Below are positions 43,562 through 55,130 of a DNA stretch of 64,000 nucleotides, piece by piece. Numbering within the stretch: the first letter of the stretch is position 1; every line of letters starts with the position of its first letter. The translations under genes and the position numbers were made by a program. The notes under the pieces were generated by a model. That model was not told the DNA's origin. It worked only from the letters and a program-made list of their open reading frames with translations, and searched no databases. This DNA is from Rhinopithecus roxellana (lineage: Eukaryota; Chordata; Mammalia; Primates; Cercopithecidae), in assembly GCF_007565055.1 (NCBI RefSeq), contig NC_044557.1:68701095-68765094 (forward strand), in the 5' to 3' direction.

Positions 43562-44740
43562 GCTGTCACATCCTTATGGGTCTGCAATAACATCTGTCCT
43601 TGCCTCCTCAGAGGAAAGGATTCAACAGAGGGGCATAAAGCAGAAAAAGAGACAGAGGCAAGTTTCAGAGCAGGAGTGGAAGTTTAATTAAAAAAGCTTT
43701 AGAAAAGGAAAGAAAGAAAAGTTCACTCAGAAGAGATCCAAAAGGGTGCCTGAAGGTCAAAGAGATAAGGGAGTGTTTAGTCTTCGTCCTAGGGCTATAC
43801 AGACTCCTCTTTCCCATGATTCTTCCCTTAGGGTGGGCTTCCTGCATGCACAGTGCTCTCCTTACCCTTAGGAACTGAGCACACAGTGTGTTTAGGAGGT
43901 TGCATGCATGCCCATCTGAAGCTTTCTTCCTTTTTTCCAGTGGAGTGCACCCAGAAGGTCATATTTCACCATTTTGTCTTCAAGTGCATATGCCCAGGAA
44001 GTTTTTCTCCCTCATTTGCATTCAATCAACACTTTAATGTTAATAGCTGTGGGTCATCAGGAGATGGCCTCTCCCTGGCACCCTTGGTGGGCTGCGAAAT
44101 TATCATTTTTAGAGAGGCAGTGTGATAATGATACAAGAGGTAAGAAGAAATTATTTAGGTGGATAGTGAGGATACGGAAGTCCTCAGTAAGGTTTTCTTT
44201 TTAATGAAAAGCAGCCCCAAATCATTTTCCTTTCTAACAAAGAGCAACCTGTAAAATCGAGCTACAGTCATAGATGCTGGCAGTTGTGCCAATCATGTTC
44301 AAAATGACGGCCCCATCTTCCCTTCTCTTTATCAGCCACATGTACAGTAAGGAGCAGACAACATGGCTCGGATTAACAGGAGAGTTCATTTGCATAGTTA
44401 GATTAGGGTGGGGTGGTCAGACTTCCTACATGCTACGTAAATGTCATAGCTGATGGAACTGATCTGTGAGCCCTATATAAATCAGACACTGCCTCCTCAA
44501 ACCTGACTATAAAATCCAGCACATCTGCTGCCCACTGGTCCTTTCTGTTGGGAGACCCCTCTCTCTATAGAGAGAGAGCTGTTTCTCTTTCTCTTCTCTT
44601 CTGCTTGTTAAACCTCTGCTCATAAACTCCTCATGTGGGTCCATGTCCTAAATTTTCCTGGAGCAAGACGATGAACCCCAGGGTATATACCCCAGACTAC
44701 ATAGCCACTTAAGTAATTGTTGAACCTGACATTCCTAGTG
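43562..44740 (+). mobile_element. ERV1-type LTR, about 1.1-1.2 kb
   Basis: A long forward LTR-like unit: 'ggcaagtttcagagcaggag', 'cttagggtgggcttcctgca', 'cattttcctttctaacaaag' and 'cctgactataaaatccagca'. Two TATA-like motifs lie at 44474-44480 (tatataa) and 44508-44514 (tataaaa), followed by a 'tgttaaacctctgctcataa' region typical of an LTR R/U5. No retroviral coding remains are seen downstream, so it is probably solo. Family and exact ends are not resolved. Confidence 0.6.
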
Positions 44741-44929
44741 GGTGGCGGGAGAGCCCTCTCCTGCCCAGCTGATGCCTATCTAACTATCTGTAACAATTTA
44801 GAAAAAAAATTTTTCTAAAGACTAGTAGAATAGAAAACTAGGAACACATTATATATAGTAAGGATTCGTGTTGTTTCATAACATTTTATTTCATTATTGT
44901 ATACATGTGTGTGACTGCACACATGAAAA

Positions 44930-45358
44930 AAGCTTTTAGAAAGATATTTGTGGAAAGACATTCATCATACTGTTTCTGAAAGTAGCAACACATTGAAAAC
45001 ACCTAAATGTTCACTGGGAGGGGATCATAAGCTCCATGAATGCCACATGTACAACATTCATTATTGTGTCTCCCCAGAGCTTAGCACTCATGCCCCGTAC
45101 ATAGGAGCTGCTCAATAAATATTTGCTGATTGGCATTATTGCTGAGAGATTGAAAGCATTCTAAAGCATCTACACAGTAGAATTTAATGTAGTTATTAAA
45201 ACTATGTTTTCAATAACTTTGTAAACATATGGAAAATATGCATAATATAATATTAAGAGAAAATGTACATTAGATTGAGGAAATAGAGAGACCCTCTCCT
45301 ATTGTTTTATACTCAGTACCTGTTTTAAGAAAAAAACAAGGAAGTAAAACCAAAGATA
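44930..45358 (+). mobile_element. Ancient L1M, 3' part (left of an LTR)
   Basis: 'attgaaaacacctaaatgtt' and 'tgtagttattaaaactatgt' with 'atattaagagaaaa' follow the L1M end-of-ORF2 region. It is interrupted by an L2-like piece at 45010-45130 and by the LTR at 45359. Confidence 0.6.
45010..45130 (+). mobile_element. L2 3' end inside the L1M
   Basis: 'cataagctccatgaatgcca', 'tgtctccccagagcttagca' and 'gctgctcaataaatatttgc' are an L2 3' terminus. L1M sequence is seen on both sides. Confidence 0.65.
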
Positions 45359-45733
45359 GGCAGCCCGGTGCCAGGCCCGGAACCAGACCTGGGTCTGCCT
45401 TGGCCTAAACCCAGTAGTTAAAAATCAACTCATGACTTAGAAACCGATGTTCCTGACATTGTATAGAACATTGTGAAACTCCCTGCCCTGTTCTGTTTCA
45501 ATCTGACCACCGGTGCTTGCAGCCCCTGTCACGTAACCCCTGCTTGCTCAAATCAATCACAATCCTTTCATGTGAAATCTTTAGTGTTGTGAGCCCTTAA
45601 AAGGGACAGAAAATTGTGCACTCGGGGAGCTCAGATTTTAAGGCGTTAGCTTGCCGATGCTCCCAGCTGAATAAAGCCCTTCCTTCTACAACGCGGTGTC
45701 TGAGAGGTTTTGTCTGCGGATCGTCCTGATACA
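45359..45733 (+). mobile_element. ERV1-type solo LTR with target duplication
   Basis: A forward LTR of about 375 bases. It ends 'tttgtctgcggatcgtcctg' plus ataca and carries AATAAA at 45670-45675 and a 'cccttaaaagggac' promoter-like motif. AGATA at 45354-45358 and 45734-45738 brackets it, and L1M sequence continues across when it is removed. The 5' end lacks a clear TG. Confidence 0.75.
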
Positions 45734-45738
45734 AGATA

Positions 45739-45900
45739 AGTGTATATGTAGTTGTGTATATGCATGTGTGTAAAAGGTTGGAAGGAAAAACACCAAATAT
45801 TAACTATAGCTATTTCTGGCTAGTAAGATTATGGTTGACTTTAAAATTCTTTATTATTATTTTTTCTGTAAAGTAATTAAGTCATTTTCATACTTAAGAA
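45739..45900 (+). mobile_element. Ancient L1M, 3' UTR (right of the LTR)
   Basis: 'ggttggaaggaaaaacacca' and 'ctatttctggctagtaagat' with 'tatggttgacttt' match an L1M 3' UTR and continue the left part ending at 45358. Confidence 0.6.
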
Positions 45901-46082
45901 CTTATTTTATTCCTTTGGCACTGCATTAGATAAGTAAACTTACTGAAAACCACATAGTATCCCAGATTTAACTGCCCCACTTGGCCTTTCTTGGAACCTT
46001 AAGGTAAGGAAAAATTCCACTGATTCACCCTTGTTCCAAAGGAATGTCCCCACACACACCCTACAAAGGGATCTCTTAAGGG

Positions 46083-46290
46083 CATACTCATTTACTCAAC
46101 AAAAATGTATTAACTTCCTTCTTTGTGAGAGCCATTAAGCCAGATTCAAGGGATTCAGAGATGAATGGAGCATGATCTGTCTCTTTTAGGAGTTCATAGC
46201 CTGCTAAGGAGGAAAACGAGCAAATAAATAATTCTTGCACTATATAATAAGTGCTCAAGTAAAGATATGACACTGTGCTGTGTGGCTCAA
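46083..46290 (-). mobile_element. L2/L3-like LINE 3' end, reverse
   Basis: 'tttactcaacaaaaatgtat' and 'aggagttcatagcctgctaa' with 'ataataagtgctcaag' read as the reverse of an L2-like 3' terminus. Confidence 0.6.
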
Positions 46291-46474
46291 GAATTCTGAC
46301 CTCATCACTCCCTTTTTGCTGTATCTTAAACTTTAACAATTTAGGGGCTGGGAAAATATTCTAAATTTATCTTTCCAGTTTCCTTGTTCGCCTGAGGCCT
46401 GGGAAAAGCCTTGCAAATCAAGTCCCAGTAACAAAGATGTTCATCCCATAGCCCTTTAAGTAGAGATGTTAATT

Positions 46475-46712
46475 AGAGGCAGTATAATAGAGTGATTAAG
46501 AACATGGGTTTGGGATTCAGCATATGATGATATAGTTTATAATTTCACTGCTCTGTGACCTATGTAAGTCATTCAGTTTATCTGAGTTTCATTCTTCTTC
46601 TTTGTATTTTGTAAGGTTATCAGCCCTTTATTGTATTGAGATTAAAGTATTTAGCATGGTCCCTGGCACAGAGTAGGGCACATTATATGCTAGTAACAGT
46701 TGTTTTTCTGGG
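46475..46712 (+). mobile_element. MIR SINE, forward, near full length
   Basis: 'gagtgattaagaacatgggt', 'ctctgtgacctatgtaagtc' and 'gtccctggcacagagtaggg' are MIR landmarks in order. Confidence 0.88.
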
Positions 46713-47284
46713 TTCTGATGGTTCCAAATTGTTGTCTGGACATGTAAAACTAAGTTGATGTTTCTCTTCTGAGCTTTTACTATATTAATACGGGCACCAA
46801 GAAAGTTCGAATTTTTTATAAATTAGTTTCTAATACACTGAATGACTTCTGTGAATTGAGATTGAGAAAAATCATTTTGTAGATTGAGAATTGAGAAATA
46901 TCACTAAATGAGAAACTGGAAACTGTGAAAAATCTCATATATATTTTAAGTAAGTCTTAGTAAAGATTTTTGGGGAAGTTGACTGATGACATTTTTGCTG
47001 AATAGAGGTCACTGAGGGTAGTCATTTAGAGAAAGGAGGGGCCGTTCTAGTAATCACCAGTTCACTTTTTCCTTCACTTCTCTTGGAAGATTCCAGCTTA
47101 TGTCACTTTTCTACAGTTCTCAAAGTTTGTGTCTTTGTAGCTCTGATCTAGTAAGATTAGTGTTTGTATACCTCAAAACAAACAAAAATAAAACAATATT
47201 GTCCAATAATGATTTGCTGGCAGTTTTGCATTTTGTAAACAAGAGTTTCATTCTTTGAATAGCTGTAAATTTATGATAGAAAGT
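46713..47284. other. Unassigned sequence
   Basis: About 570 bases with no recognised element. Near 46855-46905 there is an imperfect local repeat of 'gattgagaa' blocks. Confidence 0.45.
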
Positions 47285-47650
47285 TTATTTTCCTCGTGTT
47301 CTGATTCTGACTCATTTCTACAAGTATCTGAATAAGTCAGAATCCTCAGTTGCAAGTGGTATGTCCAGAAGTAGTTGAGCTTCAGGCACAACTTAATCTG
47401 ATAGACCAAAAGATGCCACCAGGAAGTGTTCTCTCTGGCTCTGTTAGTTCTTTTCTTCTGTGTTAACATCATCCCAATGCAGGCTTTCCCCAAGGGGTGC
47501 AGAAGACTGAGCAATAGCTTTAGGCTTACAGAACTTCCAGCTTAGCAGCTGAAGCTAAAAGTGAACTATCTTTCCTGATAGGATAAGTCTGGGCGGATTT
47601 TATTGACACAGATTGGGGTCTACATGTGTCCTTACCTATGAAAGGAGAGG
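47285..47650 (-). repeat. Ancient unassigned repeat family, copy 3 (reverse)
   Basis: The reverse complement follows the family seen at 36430-36890 and 57055-57535: 'gctaagctggaagttctgta' with 'agcctaaagc', then 'gttgtgcctgaagctcaact'. Confidence 0.45.
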
Positions 47651-47812
47651 TGTTATTTCTGCCCGAATCCTCAAATGAGATCAGAAGCCAGGCAGGCAGA
47701 AACCAAGCCAAACAAACAAACAATACCAGAATAAAAACAAGAACAAATGCTCACCATATTATTAGCTCAATTAGCTTATTTGAGCTAAACGTAAAATTTA
47801 GGATAATGGCTC

Positions 47813-48198
47813 TGTTAAAATCTTTAGACAAATTAAATTTAACAGAGTTTAATTGAGCGAGGATGATTTGAGAATGGGGCAGCGCTCAGAACCGGCAGGG
47901 GTTTTGCTCCACAATGTGGGCAGGCAGCACTGATGGACAGAAAACAGAGGTGAGGAAGAGAAACAGCTTGATTGGTTACAGCTCAGTGTTTGCCTCATTT
48001 GAGCATAGCTTCATCAGTTGACTGCCTGTGACTGACTGAAGCACAGCTGCTGTGATAGGCTAAGACTCAGCTGTTTGTTACAAAAGTACACTCCTAAATT
48101 AGGCTTTCAGTTAGTTTATGCTAAGTTAGGTTGCAATTTGTTATGTAAAGACTCAAAGTACCAAAGCATCCTCAGGCCAAATTTAGTTTAATTTAACA
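47813..48198 (-). mobile_element. ERV-type solo LTR, reverse
   Basis: Starts tgttaaaatc and ends 'tttagtttaatttaaca', so it has TG...CA ends. Internal 'aacagagtttaattgagcga', 'cagcttgattggttacagct' and 'gttaggttgcaatttgttat' are shared with a known type of ERV LTR in reverse. The family is not resolved. Confidence 0.65.
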
Positions 48199-48234
48199 GC
48201 AACTCGTTAAGGCATCTTTCTCTTCCATTTATGA

Positions 48235-48392
48235 TTTTCTCCATTGACATATCTTCTATTATTTATTCTATGCAGATAACTCCCATATCCCTGTCTTCAA
48301 GCTGAACATCTCTCCTTCACTCTAGAACCAAATATCCTCCTTCCTGTTTGGCATCTCTATCTGAATGTCACACCCTCATCTCATTCATAAAT
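48235..48392 (+). mobile_element. L2 RT-region fragment, forward
   Basis: 'tctatgcagataactcccat' corresponds to the L2 catalytic Y-A-D-D region, here mutated to Y-A-D-N, followed by 'cttcaagctgaacatctctc' and 'ggcatctctatctgaatgtc'. Confidence 0.65.
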
Positions 48393-49291
48393 AAATATCT
48401 TTCTCTCTCACACACACATTCACAGACACATGGATAATTTAAATGTGGTTTCTGTGTGTGTGTGCACATATGTGAAAGAGAGAGATGGTTTGCAAGAGTA
48501 CTTGGTATTTTTTAAAGTACATTGTTGACATATATCTACTAAGCGAAGCAATATTCCCATATCAACTGACTCACTGGCAAAAACAAAAAATTAGCAAGCT
48601 AACACGTGGGCCGATCAATGTGATCCTTTCACCAAAACAGTAATTAAAGGAATCATTATAGTTTGATGCTAAGAAGCAGTGAGAAACAATACACTTTTCT
48701 GCTGGGTCTTCATAAGAAAATCTGTTAATCTATAACTGGACTTCTTTTTAAACTGAATGCGCTGCTGATTCCATTGATTGAAAGGATACATGTTGTGGTC
48801 CTGGCCCGAGCATTGGCGTGTGAACTTGCTGGGACCATACTTTATCAGGTCCCACAAATGAGTCGGGTGAGAAGGAAATGCCAGTTAGAACAGATACATG
48901 CTCCTGTTTTTATTCATCAGCTTGAGGAGCTGTCATGATTGTCACAGTATACATATTTAAGTTGGTGAGTTTTAAGGTTTTAAATATGAAAATGTCTTAT
49001 TTTCTGCAAATATTGGAAAGTGTGGTTCTAGTGAGGGAGATGCCAGGCTACAGACCTTGAGAACAAGAAATGAAATGAAGATTTTGTCATAGGAGTTCTC
49101 TATAAAAATTGCACTTTTGAACGGAATTATTTTGTACCATTTTTACTTAATTTCTTAAAATGCAAACTAAAAACATGTTTTTATAGGTCTTAGGCATTTT
49201 GACTTTTATTATGTATGTTGTTAAACACTTTCCTAAAACTGAGCAGAGAATGAGGAAAGACAATTCACCAAAATATGGGTATTTTCCTTCC
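48393..49291. other. Unassigned sequence
   Basis: About 900 bases with short CA and TG runs near 48396-48463 but no assigned element or exon. Confidence 0.45.
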
Positions 49292-49372
49292 TTCAAAAAC
49301 AGCATTGCCTAAGGCCAAACTCATCATCTTCTGCCCAAACCAGCTCTTTTTTCTTGGTTTCTTGTTTCTGCT
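49292..49372 (+). mobile_element. L2 fragment, forward
   Basis: 'ggccaaactcatcatcttct' with 'gcccaaaccagctc' matches the L2 ORF block before its conserved 3' part. Confidence 0.55.
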
Positions 49373-50591
49373 CATAGCTTGATGTTTTTCAAATGTAGTT
49401 TGCCTCTGTCTCAACATAGTGGTATAATATTGATCATGCTTTTGTTTGTGAGTATGTGATGTGAGAATTAATTATGTCTGTGCTTAAAATGGAAAGATGT
49501 TCATTTTTTTAATGTTTGATTTCTTCTACTCAAAGTTTTTACACTTAGGAAAATCTTGTTGCTGGGAAAATATCTGGTAATGGTATACTTACAGGCCCTT
49601 TGGGTTTCTAAGGTGGAGGGTGGAGTGGAAGGACAAAAAGAGTGAGAAAAAATAGTTGCTTATCTTCCTAGCCTGAGTTTGAGAGAGAAAGAAGTTTTAA
49701 TCCAAAACAATTTGGGTTCACAGAAAGATGTCTAGAGAAAGAATATAGCTGTACATATATTTTTTATTCTGCTGCTTTTCTTTCAAGAGGTGCTTCCAAG
49801 AATCAGGTAATAAATAATTTCTATTCATCTTTATAAATATATAATGCTAATAGTATTATAGTAAAAGGGTAGTTTCCCTTTGTAATGGTTTTTAATATTG
49901 GTCTATTACATTGTCTGAGCACTTTCCTTGCAATAGTTTCATTTATTCTTTAGCTCTTTTGGCCATCAAAGGCCTCTGCTCTGGCTATAAAGAATGGCAT
50001 TTAAATGTGCACTGAGCTCTCACTATAGTTTATCATTTTTATTTTCTGTATCTTGTTAACTCTCAGCCTCTCTTATTTATAAGTCCTCTTGCCTAGTATT
50101 ACTGTTGTCACTGCTGCTACAGAATTTTGCTGATGTTAGAAATAACCATTGTTAGGCCTGGTAAAGACTATAGTTTGAATTGCCAACAGTTCAGATAGAC
50201 ATCTTATCAAAGCAGTGCAATTGTATCCAAAATGTTTGCTGAAATATGTTGATTACAACAAGGGACAGAGTTTTCAGTTCAAGGAAGACATGTTTACATC
50301 GCTTAGTTATGAGGAGTTTGACAGTATCAGTCCCAATAAGATTATGGGGCATTCAAGGAGTTGATGGCAGTCCAGGTGAGTGCCCTCAATAAGCTGGGTA
50401 ACTGGTGCAGTACTATCGCAGGCCTGAAGGTTTTCTTCACATCTGTTCACAAGCTTTCACAGGGTTGATCAATAAAGTGGCTGGTGGTTCATTTTAGGAT
50501 AGTGCTTAGATAGAGCTTAGATGGCTTTGCATTTTGGTTCTTATTGCTCTAGTTTTGCAGTCTCTCATTATGACGTAGCTGCACATAAGCT
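49373..50591. other. Repeat-poor unique stretch
   Basis: About 1.2 kb with no recognised repeat or gene. Confidence 0.5.
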
Positions 50592-50685
50592 TTCCAAATG
50601 GTTTCCTTGCCTTCCAGTCGACCCTAATCAAATCCATCGTTTACATGGTTGACCATGTTATCTTTTAAAAAATATCTTATTAAGT
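50592..50685 (+). mobile_element. L2 fragment, forward
   Basis: 'ggtttccttgccttccagtc' with 'atctttt' further on fits the L2 'tctccctgcctccagtc' region. Confidence 0.5.
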
Positions 50686-50689
50686 CAAT

Positions 50690-50780
50690 CACTCAGGATT
50701 TACTTAACTTTATGGAACACCTATGATGTGCCAGACACTAGTGGGAGACAGACTTGTACACAGAAAATTACAAGACAATG
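50690..50780 (-). mobile_element. L2 3' end fragment, reverse
   Basis: 'gaacacctatgatgtgccag' and 'acactagtgggagacagac' are the reverse L2 terminus. It lies between two forward L2 pieces. Confidence 0.65.
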
Positions 50781-50799
50781 TACGATGTGTTTTATCTGA

Positions 50800-51325
50800 G
50801 ATACAACCACTCCTTGATTAAAACTCTTCCATGGTTCTCTCTTGTTAATAAGAAAATAGTTTCAGTTCTTCTCTGAAATAAAAGGTTCTTCACAATTTGA
50901 ATCCACTTTACCGGCACAGCCTCATGGCTAGGTCCTTCCCCCACGTGCACCCCATGTGTCAACCACACAAATTGTGCTGATGTTCCCAGGAACTGCATCA
51001 TTCCCCACAACTGGTGGATTCCTACACATTCTTCAAGATTTAGCTTAAGCATTATTATTTCCTTTGTGACTCTGACTCCAGACCTCTAAAGCATAGCTAG
51101 TCATTCACTCCTTTTGACTCCTATGGAAATTTTTTATATATTTCTTTTTTGTGGCTCATAATATCCTTTATTTCATTATTATAGCCACTAAATTTTGTGA
51201 TTCTTGAAGGCAGGAAATATATCCCATACTTTTCATTTTTCTGATGTTTGGTTTAATGACTGGCACACATTTGATGCATGATGTGTTGTTTTAAGGATAA
51301 GTGAATGAATAAGTGAATAAAATAT
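50800..51325 (+). mobile_element. L2 LINE 3' region, forward
   Basis: 'attaaaactcttccatggtt', 'cattcttcaagatttagctt' and 'ttgaaggcaggaaatatatc' to 'gatgcatgatgtg' trace the L2 3' region over about 500 bases. Confidence 0.75.
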
Positions 51326-51884
51326 GAAACCAGCATGTGGAGTTAACATTGGTTTTTTTTTTTTTTAATCAGTGCTGTTGAAATACTCTTTACTGTTAAG
51401 CAATTATCTTCTGGTGGAAAACCTGGTACAAATCTATAACTATGTTGGCCAACAACTCAAAGTGATTAGTACATCCAATTTACTGCAATTAGAAGGAGGA
51501 CCACACTCCATAGAATTTAAAAGGTGCATTGACTGCACACCTGTACAACATAAAAAAAAACTATGACCACTTCAAAAATCATAAAAGCATATTATTGTCT
51601 CATTAATTGTTAAATAGGCCAATGACATAGGTATTTTATAAAATGAAGTCAAAGCAAAAAAGCAAAAGGTGAAAAGCAGGCTGTACAAGATTTAAGAAGA
51701 AATACCAAGACAAAGAATTTTTAAAAGAAGATAATATAATTCTACATACATATTCACTTATATCTGCATAATAATTTTTATATCTTGTAGGATATTTTTA
51801 GAGTTACTAGAGGAAAGTAGATTAGAGAAGGCCAAATTCCATGGAAAGCAGTATGTGTATGGCTTCCTTCTGGCATGGAATCTG
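51326..51884. other. Unassigned sequence
   Basis: About 560 bases starting with a T-run at 51353-51366. No feature is recognised. Confidence 0.45.
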
Positions 51885-52132
51885 TAGTGCAGTGGTTAAG
51901 AGCCTGGGCTCTTGTAGAAGGCTGCTGGGTATGAGCCCTGCTCCATCCCATTCTAGGTATGTAATATTAGGAAAGTCGCTTGACCCCTCTGTTTCTCAGA
52001 GAGTAATAATAGTACCTATCTGATAGGTACTGCAAAATGAGAATAATAATAGTACCTGGAAAATGAGAATAGTAATAGTACCTATATGATAGGATTGTGA
52101 AAGGGTGTCAAATGGTAAGCTCTCAAAAATAC
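51885..52132 (+). mobile_element. MIR SINE with an internal triplication
   Basis: 'gtgcagtggttaagagcctg', 'attaggaaagtcgcttgacc' and 'tgataggattgtgaaagg' define a forward MIR. The block around 'aataatagtacct' occurs three times in a row (about 52007-52080), whereas a normal MIR has one. Confidence 0.85.
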
Positions 52133-53292
52133 TAGCTTTTATTACTATTTGTTAATTTCTTCTTTGGACTCATATCATATCCTATCTTTTCCATTTTTTT
52201 AGCATGTGTCCTTACTGGTTGGCACTTGTGTCTTCCACATGTTTTCCATTTTGTATGTTTTTAATATGTTCATGTCAAGTTTCTATATCCCAAATATTGG
52301 CATTTTGTTTTATGTAGGAAATGGTAGTAATCATTAGTGGTTGCAGAAGAAGCTCCAAATCCATTAATAACCAAGGCAACAGTATGATTCCATTCTTTTC
52401 ATTTGATTTTCTGCTATATATTGCGCAGAAATCCTGGATGTTGCCTACAAAGACTCCGAATTATCTATTATCATTGAATTTACGGCTAAAATAAGCACAT
52501 TTAATTGTAACCCAGTTAATAAAAAGTAAGTGCTGAGAAAAATTATTAAAAGCTTCTGTGTAATTATGATTGTATTCCTGAGCCTAATAATTGGGATAGG
52601 ATACAATAATTATTGTATTGGTTAGAGCTATACCCTACTTTGGTTTGACAATCAGAGCCAAAGACACAGCAATCTTCCCTCAAATATTCGAAGGACTTTG
52701 TCCTCCTGAATGACTCTTTCAAATAATTTCTTTTATGACCAAACTTAGAAAATAAATATCTATTCAGATGATGAAAAATACTAATGTTTGAAGAGTTATA
52801 AAAATAAAATCAATGAATGACAACAAAACAAGGCATTGCACATATTATGAAATATAACTTAAGATTTTGGATCTCAATACTTGGAAATGTTGAACTATGA
52901 ACTATGTACTATTATTATCTTAGAAAGCTTTACTCCATTTTAGACAGACTATACCACTTCAAATGGGCCGTTGATGCAAAATGAGCAAAAAAAAAGTGCA
53001 TCAGTAGAATTTACTTTAATGAAATGTTAACTGGTCACATTTCGAAATTATATTCTATACTGTCCCATGACCAAAGATGCTAAAGAACTTCCTATTTAAG
53101 AGTACCATGAAAGGGTATGGCTGGAGGGTGAAATAAGGCACAGAATGTATTGTATTTATAGGAATTAAGAATAAAAATGCTCTTCAAATGGAATGTTGAG
53201 TATCATCCTAGCAACTACTTTTTTGATCAACAGGAATCATGAAAAAGCAGAAGCTATGTCAGCTATGCTTTGGACAAAGTTGCTGCTTTTTA
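52133..53292. other. Repeat-poor unique stretch
   Basis: About 1.15 kb without recognised repeats or coding signal. It contains a perfect 18-base palindrome at 52601-52618. Confidence 0.5.
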
Positions 53293-53306
53293 AAAATCAA
53301 GTAAAT

Positions 53307-53765
53307 GATTCACAATAGCAAAGACAGAGAATCAACCTAGGTGCCCATCAACAGTGGACTGGATAAAGAAAATGTGGTACATATATACTATGGAATACTA
53401 TGCAGTCATAAAAAAGAATGAAATCATGTCCTTTGCTGCATGGCTATAGCTGGAGACCATTATCCTAAGCAAATTAACACAGGAACAGAGAACCAAATAC
53501 CACATATTCTCAATTTTAAGTGGGAGTTAAACATTGGGTACTCATGGACATAAAGATGTTGCCATCCTTACGTTGCCAATAGATCCTGGGGACTACTAGA
53601 GTGGGCAGGTAGGGAGAGTGACAAGGGTTGAAGAACTAACGATGGGGTACTATGCTCAGTAACTGGGTGATGTGATGATTTGTACCCCAAACCTCAACAT
53701 CACACAATATATCTAGGTAACAAACCAGCATATGTACTCCCTGAATGTAAAATAAAGATTGAAAC
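53307..53765 (+). mobile_element. L1 LINE 3' end, 5'-truncated, with target duplications
   Basis: Sense L1 from 'gattcacaatagcaaagac' to 'atgtaaaataaagattgaaa', covering the ORF2 end and 3' UTR. It is bracketed by aaaatcaagtaaat (53293-53306) and aaaatcaagtgaat (53766-53779), a 13/14 duplication. This is a typical truncated L1MA/L1PB-age insertion. Confidence 0.92.
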
Positions 53766-53964
53766 AAAATCAAGTGAATACATCAAAAATAAATAACAAA
53801 AATGTGATATCTAGGCATACTTCTATGGTTCTCTATTGAACAGATCTTATAGAGAAAACAGTCAATCAAGAGTTCCCTGTAAAGATAAAGGATTGAACAC
53901 ATACATCTACAGTCTGCCCCTGAATTTCTAATTAATAACTGTAAAGGGATTTGTAAAGACTCTA

Positions 53965-54460
53965 TGAGTTAGCTTTTGCTGCATAACAATATATGCCCAA
54001 AATAAAGTGGCTTAAAACAACAACCATTTATTTAGTTCAGATTCTGTGGATTTGCAGTGTGAGCTGGGCTCAGATAAATGATTTTTTGGTTTCAGCAGCG
54101 CTCTTTCATGTATTTGCAGTCAGCTGCAGATCAAGTGCAGATTTGCTAATCTTGACCGGACTTCCATATCTCCCCAGTCTCAGTTGGGACCACTGAGTTG
54201 ACTCAGGCTACCATCCAACATCAGGCCAGATCAAGCTTGTCCATAGGGAGAAGAAGGGGATCTTGAGAAAGTGAGTGGAGTATCTAGGGTCTCTTGAGAT
54301 CTACCCTTTGATTGAATGCATTGTCACTTCTACCTTATTCTGTTGGGTGAAGCAAATCCCAAGGCCTGCCTGGATTTAAGGGATGGAAAAATTGGCTTTG
54401 CCACTTTCTTAGTGGAGCTGCAAATTTACATTGCAAGGGGCATAAATATGAGGACGAAAT
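53965..54460 (-). mobile_element. MLT1-type MaLR LTR, reverse
   Basis: 'gttagcttttgctgcataac', 'agtggcttaaaacaacaacc' and later 'gggtgaagcaaatcccaagg' follow a reverse MLT1-class LTR with internal losses. Confidence 0.7.
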
Positions 54461-54947
54461 TACAGATATTTCTATATTTAATCTACACCAATGGTATAAA
54501 CCCACAAGGACAAAGAGAACAGAAGACAATAGTAATGAAATTTTGGAAGGTAGAAGGAAAATTAATGAGTAGCAATTGACTTAGAGACACTTTAGAAAGC
54601 TGAATCCTAAACTTGCAGTGGGGACAGACAAGAAGCAATCCAATGTACTAATGTAATCCACAGAATCTTCTAAAGTCTCAGAAATTGATATACCTGGTAT
54701 ACATGCCAGGTACTTATAGAAATGGTATGATGAAGGTGGAGATAGAAACAGGAAGATTCATTGAAATTCTCTGTAAGTAGTATGACAGACATTCAGATTC
54801 TATCCCCCGGTCTGCCCAGTCATTAACTGCTATTGTCTCCCTGTGCTACCCCAGAGAAAACAGGAGGTTTAGTTTATGAAGTAGATAAAAACAAGGGTCT
54901 CTGGACTTATTGACACCCTAAACACAATTGAGGATTGAGGTGTTGTG
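54461..54947. other. Unassigned sequence
   Basis: About 490 bases. It could include internal sequence of the flanking MaLR elements, but I see no reliable match. Confidence 0.4.
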
Positions 54948-55130
54948 GTAGGGAAAATAATGGCTACCAAAGGTGTCCACATCCTAATCCTCAGAACCTA
55001 TGGATCTGTTAGGTTACATGGCAAAGGGAAATTAAGGTTGCATGTGGAATTAAACTTGTGTCAGCTGACCTTGAGATGAAAACTTAGCCTGTGTTATCTT
55101 GGTGGGCACAGTGTAATCACAAGGAAGAGA
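54948..55130 (+). mobile_element. MaLR LTR fragment, forward
   Basis: 'aaaggtgtccacatcctaat', 'tgttaggttacatggcaaag', 'cagctgaccttgagatgaaa' and 'gggcacagtgtaatcacaag' form the 5' half of an MLT1-class LTR, opposite in strand to its relative at 6414-6772. Confidence 0.75.

Noticed and set aside
48669..48857. Reverse 62-codon frame considered as a ribosomal-protein pseudogene
   Set aside because: No recognisable ribosomal or other protein sequence.
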